Source of the DNA: Acidimicrobiia bacterium
GTDB taxonomy: Bacteria; Actinomycetota; Acidimicrobiia; Acidimicrobiales; Acidimicrobilacustridaceae
NCBI GenBank assembly: GCA_018882825.1
Contig: VERC01000051.1
Coordinates: 1 to 11,668, forward strand
Reading direction: 5' to 3'
DNA: 11,668 nucleotides
Shown in pieces: positions 6,083 through 11,668 of this stretch. A model generated the notes under the pieces. It had not been told where the DNA came from and did not search any database. It saw only the letters and a program-made list of their open reading frames with translations. Within the stretch, counting starts at the first letter, position 1. Every line of letters starts with the position of its first letter. A program made the position numbers and the translations under genes.

Positions 6083-6252
6083 GCCGGCACCGGCGCAGAG
6101 CCGTCCGGTTCACCGGGGTCCTCACATCGGTCGGGATCGCCGTCACCGACGCCGAGTCCGCGGCTCGCCGGGCCCTCACGGCGGAGGTGCGGCCCGTCGT
6201 CCGAGTACGAGTAACTTCGGCAAATCCGCTCGAGGTCGCTGGGAGTCTGCAC
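6083..6252 (+). promoter_or_regulatory. Intergenic gap with candidate promoter for the lipoprotein
   Basis: The 170-bp gap makes an independent promoter for the downstream lipoprotein more likely than simple read-through. TAACTT (6212-6217) fits a -10 box about 35 bases before the ATG, but I see no -35 match at the right distance. Small GC stems just after the transporter stop (GCCGG/CCGGC at 6083-6094; CCGG/CCGG at 6105-6116) are too short to call a terminator. Confidence 0.2.
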
Positions 6253-7152
6253 ATGGGAAGCACACACGGACGTTCGTACCGGATCGTTGTCGGCGCGATG
6301 ATCTGCTCAGCCATCCTGATCGTGGCCGCTTCGTGCTCCTCCTCGTCCGGGGACCGACTCTCGGCGCAGCAGCGAGCGGCGATCGGCGAGGTGGCGGCGG
6401 CGTTCGACGCGGCCGAGGCGACGACGGCCAGCGCCTTCGATGCCGTCGTCGTCGTCCCGAAACTCGAACGCTGGCAGGAGACCGAGGATCGACATCAGAC
6501 CGCACTGCGTGCGTTGCGCGACGGATTGCCCGCCGGCGAGTGCCGCACCGCGATCGAGAGGCTGCTGGTGGTGGAGGACGGCCAGAACGTCATCCGGCGT
6601 CGTCTCATCGAGGATTACCGCCAGGAGAAGTTCGGGATCGTGGCCAAGGACGCCACCGACTACGGCGCCAGTGTGATCAACGGCGCCTACCAGGCCGAGG
6701 ACGCAGTGGCCGAGGCCTGCGGACGCTCCAGCGTCACTGCCGACAAGGTCTCGGCGCGGGCGGCCGCCCTCACACCGGCGCAGAACATGCTCTTCGACGC
6801 TGTACTCGCCGCCTATGCGGAGACCAGGGTGGCGTTCGACGCCGCCTTCTCGGTCTCCCGATTCGTCACCGACCTCGAGGCCCTGCAGGCCGCCGATGCC
6901 TCGGTGCGCGCAGTGCTGCAGGCGCAGATGGAGACCCTCGGCGAGGGAGACTGTCGGAGTTCCCTGTCGGAGATCCTCGACATCGAGAAGCAGCAGGAGG
7001 ACCTGAGGGTGGTCATGATCGCCGCTGGGAAGGCCGGTGACACGGTCAAGATGCTCACCACCCTCGACCAGTACACCGCCATCAATTCGACCTCGGCGCC
7101 GTTCGTGGAGTTGCGTCGCACGGCGTTCGTGAACTGTGGCGGAAAGGCCTGA
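6253..7152 (+). CDS. Lipoprotein with two tandem cysteine-paired domains, unknown function
   Basis: A 299-residue protein. The start has GGGAG seven bases upstream. Signal peptide: residues 1-27 (hydrophobic AMICSAILIVAAS), with Cys28 in VAASC as lipid-attachment site, so it should sit on the outer face of the cytoplasmic membrane. The mature part is an internal duplication. LSAQQRAAI (36-44) and Cys97 in GECRTAIERLL align with LTPAQNMLF (173-181) and Cys234 in GDCRSSLSEIL at a constant offset of 137 residues. The second cysteine of each half (156 and 295) is offset by 139. Each half looks all-helical, rich in Ala/Glu, and each probably holds one disulphide. No enzyme motif is seen; binding or scaffolding is a guess. 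It follows the MFS gene but with a 170-bp gap, so a shared function is uncertain. Confidence 0.82.
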   Translation: MGSTHGRSYRIVVGAMICSAILIVAASCSSSSGDRLSAQQRAAIGEVAAAFDAAEATTASAFDAVVVVPKLERWQETEDRHQTALRALRDGLPAGECRTAIERLLVVEDGQNVIRRRLIEDYRQEKFGIVAKDATDYGASVINGAYQAEDAVAEACGRSSVTADKVSARAAALTPAQNMLFDAVLAAYAETRVAFDAAFSVSRFVTDLEALQAADASVRAVLQAQMETLGEGDCRSSLSEILDIEKQQEDLRVVMIAAGKAGDTVKMLTTLDQYTAINSTSAPFVELRRTAFVNCGGKA

Positions 7153-7180
7153 CGGATCGTCGGATCGGTGTGACCGTCGC

Positions 7181-8104
7181 TCAGTCGAGCAGGCGGCGGA
7201 ATTCGTCGGCCACGACGGCCTGGGCCTCGCGTTGGATGGTGGTGTGCCAGTCGCGCCACGGGTACACCGCGTCCCATCGGGCCAGCCGCGTCATCGACAC
7301 GGTGGCCGAGATCAACTCCTCGGTCTCGCCGGCGGAGGCGAAGATCGAGTTGAACCGCGGGAACGCCGGTCCGGCGATGGTGGAGTTGCCCCCGAACACC
7401 GACTCGCGGGCCGAGTCGAGATCGCTGGCGCCGTAACTGTCCAGCCGACCCGGTCCGCCCACGAGATTGGCCGACGCGGTGTAACAGACGTTCTCCGAGC
7501 CACGCACCACGGTCGTCCACTGGAAGAACTCCCGTTTCCCCGGGCCGGCGAACGACGCGGTGGGATTGAGGATGACCCGCGCTCCTTTGAGGGCCATGAT
7601 GCGACTCAGTTCGGGATGCAACCAGAAGTCGAAGCAGATGAGGATGCCGATCGGACCCCATGGTGTGTCCCACACCGGCAACGCATTCCCGGGTCGGTAG
7701 AGCAACCCTTCGGTGACCCACGGCGGTTGGCCGAGGAAGAGTTTGCGATACGTGCCCTGCACGCCCTCCGGGGAGACGTACGCCGCCGAGTTGTAGAGCA
7801 CGTCGGGATCGTCGGCGTCGCGCTCGCCGAGCCCGAACACGACGTGGATGTCGAGTTCACGACACAGCGCGGCGATGCGTTCGGTCGAGGGTCCGGGCAC
7901 CGTCTCGGCCAGCGCAGCCCAGTCCTGATCGGCGGGTCCGTAGTCGAGCACCTTCTCGGGGAACAGCAGCAACTCGATGCCCTGTGCCGCGGCCTCCCGG
8001 ATGGTGGCCTCCATCTTGTCCAGCGTGGCGGCCTTGTCGCCCCACACTGGAGCGAAGTTGGCGCAGCCGATTGTGAGCAGGTCGCGCAGGGCGTCGTCGC
8101 TCAT
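7181..8104 (-). CDS. Carbon-nitrogen hydrolase (nitrilase superfamily)
   Basis: A 307-residue cytosolic enzyme of usual family length, cleaving C-N bonds of a nitrile, amide or carbamoyl compound. The catalytic triad is complete: Glu50 in LLLFPEKVL, Lys121 in TYRKLFLG and Cys157 in GILICFDFWLHPE. The Cys motif CFDFWLHPE, rather than the CxExF pattern of true nitrilases, favours an amidase or carbamoylase-like branch. The start ATG is preceded by AGGAG (7-nt spacing). It lies 24 bp downstream of the amidohydrolase gene in the same direction, so the two almost certainly share a transcript and probably a pathway. It converges with the lipoprotein gene across 28 bp in which I see no convincing terminator. 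The exact substrate is unknown; N-carbamoyl amine or short-chain amide hydrolysis is a reasonable guess. Confidence 0.9.
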   Translation of the reverse strand: MSDDALRDLLTIGCANFAPVWGDKAATLDKMEATIREAAAQGIELLLFPEKVLDYGPADQDWAALAETVPGPSTERIAALCRELDIHVVFGLGERDADDPDVLYNSAAYVSPEGVQGTYRKLFLGQPPWVTEGLLYRPGNALPVWDTPWGPIGILICFDFWLHPELSRIMALKGARVILNPTASFAGPGKREFFQWTTVVRGSENVCYTASANLVGGPGRLDSYGASDLDSARESVFGGNSTIAGPAFPRFNSIFASAGETEELISATVSMTRLARWDAVYPWRDWHTTIQREAQAVVADEFRRLLD

Positions 8105-8128
8105 GGCTGCTCCTCACCGCCTTCCCGT

Positions 8129-9865
8129 TCAGCCCTCGTAGGCCGGTGAGCCGTCGATGTAAGTGGCGTGGAAGGAGATGTCCGGCCACGACTGCGGGTC
8201 ACTCGACCATGGATCATCGGAGGCGACGGCGAAGTCGGCCCGCTTGCCCACCGACAACGAGCCCCGGTCATCGGCGTGGATCTGCCATGCGGCATGCGTG
8301 GTGATGGCGGCCAGGGCCTGTTCGGGGGTGGCGCACTCGGCGGGGTTGAGGATGGATCCGTCGGCCTCGAGATTGCGCAGCACGGCGGTGCGGGCGCTGA
8401 GCATCGGGTCGATGTCGGTCACGTTGTAATCGGAGTGCAGCGACGGTCGCAGCCCGGCGGCGTAAGCCGATGCGACACGGTCGAGTCGGTTGGCGCGCTC
8501 CGGGCCGAGGATGGTGTCGCGGAACGCCGCGCCCCAGTAGTACACGTGGTTCATCAGGAAGCTCGGTGAGATCCCGGCGATGGCCATGCGACGCAACTGG
8601 TCATCGGTGGTGAACGACGCGTGCTCGAACCGATGGCGCAGATCGGTGGCGCCGCGACCGGGCAGCAGTTCCTCGAGGGCGGTCAACGCGAACTCGACAG
8701 CCGCGTCGCCGTTGGTGTGCACCATCAACTGCCAGCCGGCGTCGAGACCCACCCCGAGCACCTCGCGCAGTCCTTCCGGGGTCCAGTCGGCCTTCCCGCC
8801 CGACTCCTCGCCGAGGTAGGGCTGCAGGAAGTACCCCGATCGTCCCTGGTTCGAGCCGTCGGTCACGACCTTCCACGCGTCGGCGCGCACCATCTCGTCG
8901 CCGCTGAAGGGCGTCACCCCGGCTGCAGCCCAATCGGCTGCGACCTCCTTCGGTGACTTGCCCGACACCACCGAGAACTGCGCGGTCGACACGCGGACCG
9001 GCAGTCGCCGGAGGCCGTTCAACTGGTGCAGCAGTGTGTACTCGCCCATGCCGGCGATCGACCCGGTGGCCGCCTCCCGAACCGAGGTGACGCCGCGGCG
9101 CGCCGCGGCCATCAGGATCTCGTTCACGCCGGCGGCGATGTCCTGAGGGGTGGGCTTGGGCAGCGCGGCGATCATCATCAACATCGCCGGCGGTTCCCCG
9201 ATCGAGCCGTCGAGCTTGCCGTCGACCCGGCCGAACTTGCCGCCGGGCGGGTCTGGAGTGGTGTCGGTGACGTTGGCGGCGGCGAAGGCAGCCGAGTTGG
9301 CGTAGAAGAAATGACCCGATGCGTTCATGATCAGCACCGGGTTGTCGGGTGAGGCCTGATCGAGAAGGGCGCGGGTCACGATCGGCTCGCCCGGGTAGAG
9401 ACTGGGGTCGAAGGCCTTGCCCATGACCCATTGACCCTTCGGGGTCTGCGCCGCCGTGGCCCGCACGGTCGCCAGCACGTCGTCGAACTTCGGACACTTG
9501 TGATGTGAAAGGTCGGTCCACGTCAGGTTCAGCAACGAGGTCCAGATGTGCATGTGCGGGTCGACGAGGCCCGGCAGGATGATGCCGTCGGGCGCGAGGG
9601 TGGTCGTCGACGGGCCGACGAGTCCGTCCATCTCGGCCCTCGTCCCGATCCCGATGATCGCCCCGCCCGACACCGCCATGGCCTCGGCCGACGGCATGGA
9701 TGGGTCGTTGGTGACGATGCGACCGACCACCAGGAGCTCGGCGCGATCCCCGGTGGGCGACTTCCGGGCATGGTGAGCCGGGTCCACCGTCGCAGGAGCG
9801 GAAGCCAGCCCGTCGCCGAGGTGGCTCTTGGCCACTGGGCTGGTCGAGCAACACGATGACGCCAT
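8129..9865 (-). CDS. YtcJ-like metal-dependent amidohydrolase (Amidohydro_3)
   Basis: A 578-residue hydrolase of the amidohydrolase superfamily, a TIM barrel with a small flanking beta domain. Metal-site and catalytic residues are visible: His104 and His106 in VDPHMHIW, Lys332 in ADAWKVVTDGSNQGRSG (likely the carboxylated lysine), His383 in MVHTNGDAAV, His415 in RFEHASF and Asp479 in SLHSDYNVTDIDP. The C-terminus GSLSVGKRADFAVASDDP (535-552) is the family's typical end of the barrel. The first 40 residues are an unusual Ser/Ala/His-rich extension with no signal peptide; the ATG at 9865 has GAAGGG about eight bases upstream, supporting this start. It is the first gene of an operon with the nitrilase-family hydrolase and is divergent from a PhyH-type oxygenase. 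The family includes formamide deformylases and related amide hydrolases; the substrate here is not known. Confidence 0.93.
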   Translation of the reverse strand: MASSCCSTSPVAKSHLGDGLASAPATVDPAHHARKSPTGDRAELLVVGRIVTNDPSMPSAEAMAVSGGAIIGIGTRAEMDGLVGPSTTTLAPDGIILPGLVDPHMHIWTSLLNLTWTDLSHHKCPKFDDVLATVRATAAQTPKGQWVMGKAFDPSLYPGEPIVTRALLDQASPDNPVLIMNASGHFFYANSAAFAAANVTDTTPDPPGGKFGRVDGKLDGSIGEPPAMLMMIAALPKPTPQDIAAGVNEILMAAARRGVTSVREAATGSIAGMGEYTLLHQLNGLRRLPVRVSTAQFSVVSGKSPKEVAADWAAAGVTPFSGDEMVRADAWKVVTDGSNQGRSGYFLQPYLGEESGGKADWTPEGLREVLGVGLDAGWQLMVHTNGDAAVEFALTALEELLPGRGATDLRHRFEHASFTTDDQLRRMAIAGISPSFLMNHVYYWGAAFRDTILGPERANRLDRVASAYAAGLRPSLHSDYNVTDIDPMLSARTAVLRNLEADGSILNPAECATPEQALAAITTHAAWQIHADDRGSLSVGKRADFAVASDDPWSSDPQSWPDISFHATYIDGSPAYEG

Positions 9866-9942
9866 GGCGGATCCCTTCTGTGTGAGAACGTCACGGTACC
9901 CCGCGTGCGCATCGGAACGGGAGCGCAGGCCAAGATGGCGTC
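9866..9942. promoter_or_regulatory. Divergent control region of hydrolase operon and oxygenase
   Basis: All signals for both directions must lie in this 77-bp gap. For the minus strand, TACCGT within GGTACCGTG is a possible -10, without a good -35. For the plus strand I see no convincing box. ATGACGCCAT (9856-9865) and ATGGCGTCAT (9935-9944) form a 10-bp inverted repeat covering the two gene starts. The minus-strand copy is partly the first codons of the amidohydrolase. Confidence 0.35.
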
Positions 9943-11133
9943 ATGACCCTCGCCCACCTCTCGGCGATGTTCCCCTCTGTGGACTTCGTCGACGCTCATC
10001 GGCGGCTCGCCGTGGATGTCGACCGCCGACGGGCGGCCGGCGTCGGTACCGCCGGGCTCCGTCCGCTGGCCCTCGCCTCGGGTGATGCGGCGGTCACGAT
10101 CCGACCGGGGACGGTGGTGGAGATCGTCGAGGGGATCGACGAGGACGCCACCTGCGTGGTGGTGTTCAACGGTGCGTCGGCGTTCTCCGACTTCCACAAC
10201 GAACTGCGATCGGTGCCCGGTGTGCAGCTCTCGGGAGGGATCACCTACGACAGGGGCGGCTACGCCGAGTTCGACGAGTGGGAGCCGGCACTGCGAGCCC
10301 TCTATCAGGGAAGGCCCGTCTACGACCCGGCCGTCCACGACGGGACGCTCGCGGGGCGTCCGTTCGTGCACGGTGTCGATCCGGTCGATGTCGTGGGCGC
10401 CCACGTGCGTCGGTTCGGCTTCGCCGTGGTGCGCGGGGTGTTCGACGTCGACGAGATCGCTGAGCTCGATGCCGCTGTCGCCCGGCTCGAACAGGGGTCG
10501 ACGCCGGACACACCGGGAACGTGGTGGACGACGGACGCCAACGGCACCGCGCGACCCTGTCAGATCCACTACACGACGCAACGGGCGCCGGAGATGGCGT
10601 GGATCGAGTCCGACGAGCGCGTGACCGCGCTGGTCACGGCGTCGATTCCCGGCCTCGTTCCCCACCCCGACCGGGGGAACGGGGTGTTCGCAGTGCTGAA
10701 GCACCCCGGTGCGCGCGGGGGGATGACCGATCTCCCATGGCACATCGATTGCGGGTTGGGTGGCCACACCCTGCTGTGTCCCGGGCTCCACGTCGGAGTC
10801 CAACTCACAGCGTCGAATCCGGCCCTCGGAGCCTTCGCCGTGCTGGCCGGCTCACACGAGTCCTCGGTGCGACGCGCCCGGGTCGACGAGTCGACGTGGC
10901 CGGTCGTGGTGGCTGACACCCGGCCGGGGGACGTGACGATCCACGTTCCCCATGTCTTCCATGCGGCCCCGCCGCCCACGGGGGACGGACCCGGCCGCCG
11001 CACCCTGTACCTCGGATACGGACGACAGGAGGCCTATGAAGCCATCGGCCCGGGCCGATCGTTCGACGATCTGCTGTCGGACACCGCCGACGACGGCTTC
11101 GTCTCGTTCGACGACGGCGCCGCACGTTCCTGA
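9943..11133 (+). CDS. Phytanoyl-CoA dioxygenase (PhyH)-like Fe(II)/2-oxoglutarate oxygenase
   Basis: A 396-residue protein. Residues about 150-360 form a PhyH-type jelly roll: entry strands HVRRFGFAVVRGVFD (154-168), iron ligands His267 and Asp269 in DLPWHIDCGLGG, and a distal His (His340 in VFHAAPPPTG, less likely His337). Arg352/353 in RRTLYLGYG would hold 2-oxoglutarate. It should hydroxylate a small organic substrate, coupled to decarboxylation of 2-oxoglutarate. Residues 1-145 are a separate domain that I do not recognise, ending WEPALRALYQGRPVYDP (113-129). The ATG at 9943 lacks a good ribosome binding site. A three-codon ORF (ATG 9935, Met-Ala-Ser) ends at TGA 9944-9946 overlapping it as ATGA, so coupling is possible. 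It is divergent from an amidohydrolase/nitrilase operon, which suggests a joint catabolic role. Confidence 0.85.
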   Translation: MTLAHLSAMFPSVDFVDAHRRLAVDVDRRRAAGVGTAGLRPLALASGDAAVTIRPGTVVEIVEGIDEDATCVVVFNGASAFSDFHNELRSVPGVQLSGGITYDRGGYAEFDEWEPALRALYQGRPVYDPAVHDGTLAGRPFVHGVDPVDVVGAHVRRFGFAVVRGVFDVDEIAELDAAVARLEQGSTPDTPGTWWTTDANGTARPCQIHYTTQRAPEMAWIESDERVTALVTASIPGLVPHPDRGNGVFAVLKHPGARGGMTDLPWHIDCGLGGHTLLCPGLHVGVQLTASNPALGAFAVLAGSHESSVRRARVDESTWPVVVADTRPGDVTIHVPHVFHAAPPPTGDGPGRRTLYLGYGRQEAYEAIGPGRSFDDLLSDTADDGFVSFDDGAARS

Positions 11134-11136
11134 TGC

Positions 11137-11171
11137 CTCGACGAGCACGGCGACGATCGTGTCCGGTCGAG
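11137..11171. terminator. Candidate bidirectional terminator hairpin
   Basis: CTCGAC (11137-11142) pairs with GTCGAG (11166-11171), and inside it CACG (11146-11149) pairs with CGTG (11158-11161), separated by a small internal loop and closed by an 8-nt loop. It fills the 44-bp gap between converging genes, starting four bases after the oxygenase stop and ending seven bases before the other stop. No T-run is present, so termination is inferred mainly from position. Confidence 0.35.
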
Positions 11172-11177
11172 AAGGTC

Positions 11178-11668
11178 TCAGCCGGCCCGGACACGCTCTA
11201 GTTCGGCCACGAGCCGGGCCCGCCACGCCCCGACGTCGGCATCCTCCACCCCTTCGAGGGATCGCAGTCGATTCTCGAGGGCGGTGATCCGTTGGGTGTC
11301 GGCGACACGAGCGGCCGCGGCCCAGTCATCGGCCGCCTGCACGGCGACCGTCGTCTGCTTGGCGTCCTGGATGCGCTCGGCGAGTCCGGCAGCCACATCG
11401 GCGGCGGCATCGGCCGTGGCCCAGTCGCTGGCCAGTTGCGGAGCGACATCGAATCGGCTCGCCCTCGGTGCGGGTGCCGGGCGAGCGACCGACTCGGCGA
11501 CGATCGGCGGGGTTGGAACGGTCCCGAGATCGGAAGGCACGATGGAGCCCGTCGCCGTCGGAGGGGCCGGGGTGATCGGTGCCGGCGTCGTCGTGGGTTC
11601 CGATGTCACCGCCGACTCCGTCGGGCGTTCTGCGGCCGGCGCCACGAATGCCACCGTTGCGGCGGTGG
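11178..11668 (-). CDS. Pro/Thr-rich helical secreted or anchored protein, 5' end cut by window
   Basis: The frame is open to the window edge, so the start lies outside. The first visible residues (TAATVAFVAPAAE) look like the end of a signal peptide or membrane helix. A GTG at 11654 exists but would cut that hydrophobic run, so I do not take it as the start. Next is a Pro/Thr/Ala-rich linker of about 60 residues, typical of an extracytoplasmic stalk. It is followed by about 95 residues of Ala-rich, probably coiled helix in which two similar segments stand out (ASDWATADAAADVAAGL and AADDWAAAARVADTQ), a possible short duplication. It ends LVAELERVRAG. No enzymatic motif is present. It converges with the oxygenase gene and is probably unrelated in function. 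Family not recognised. Confidence 0.65.
   Translation of the reverse strand, partial: TAATVAFVAPAAERPTESAVTSEPTTTPAPITPAPPTATGSIVPSDLGTVPTPPIVAESVARPAPAPRASRFDVAPQLASDWATADAAADVAAGLAERIQDAKQTTVAVQAADDWAAAARVADTQRITALENRLRSLEGVEDADVGAWRARLVAELERVRAG

Noticed and set aside
4729..6252. Upstream in-frame extension of the lipoprotein through the MFS gene
   Set aside because: This part is an out-of-frame reading of the transporter. The signal peptide and ribosome site place the lipoprotein start at 6253.
7153..7180. Terminator between the lipoprotein and the nitrilase-family gene
   Set aside because: Only short stems (CGGT-GTG-ACCG and a 5-bp outer pair) can be drawn in the 28-bp convergent gap, and no T-run is present.
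8601..9854. 417-codon minus-strand frame overlapping the amidohydrolase
   Set aside because: It is the same strand shifted by one frame. The amidohydrolase frame carries all the metal-binding residues.
11558..11570. TCGGAGGGGCCG match resembling the dispersed repeat
   Set aside because: It lies inside the Pro/Thr-rich coding linker and shares only the GC-rich core, so it is best explained by codon use. It also lowers confidence in the partial copy at 2756-2768.

Overview
The window is high-GC bacterial DNA. Six of the seven longer genes carry clear family signatures: an acetyltransferase, a pentameric ligand-gated ion channel homologue, a drug-efflux-type MFS transporter, a nitrilase-superfamily hydrolase, a YtcJ-like amidohydrolase and a PhyH-type dioxygenase. 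Strong G/C third positions, weak -35 boxes, several apparently leaderless starts and uridine-poor hairpins in place of classical terminators suggest an actinobacterium. An Acidimicrobiia (Ilumatobacter-like) host is my best guess, but nothing in the window proves it. There is no rRNA, tRNA, transposase or CRISPR array.

Left part (1-3210) is gene-poor. A GNAT acetyltransferase (615-1133, +) lies between two direct copies of a 36-bp intergenic repeat (274-309 and 1331-1366). It is followed by a small anchored or lipid-modified secreted protein (minus strand, ending at 1778). That protein's signal peptide begins at an ATC codon rather than a normal start. Next comes a 423-bp stretch with an 8-bp tandem repeat, then a 68-residue single-helix membrane protein (2834-3040, -) that has a strong ribosome binding site.

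Middle part (3211-7152): a pentameric ligand-gated ion channel homologue (3211-4353, -) is divergent from a 14-helix MFS efflux transporter (4436-6082, +). Their short shared intergenic region holds two perfect palindromes, a leaderless-type -10 box for the channel and an eight-codon upstream ORF whose stop overlaps the transporter start (ATGA). A perfect 15-bp hairpin closes the channel gene. Downstream of the transporter is a 299-residue lipoprotein built from two tandem copies of a roughly 120-residue domain with matching cysteine pairs.

Right part (7181-11668): a YtcJ-like amidohydrolase and a carbon-nitrogen hydrolase form a two-gene minus-strand operon. It is divergent from a phytanoyl-CoA-dioxygenase-like oxygenase. 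The three look like a small catabolic module for an amide- or carbamate-bearing organic compound, but the substrate cannot be read from the sequence. The window ends inside a Pro/Thr-rich, helical, probably secreted or membrane-anchored protein (minus strand, cut by the edge).

The least ordinary items are the channel/transporter divergent locus with its palindromes and upstream ORF, the duplicated cysteine-paired lipoprotein, and the ATC-initiated leaderless candidate.
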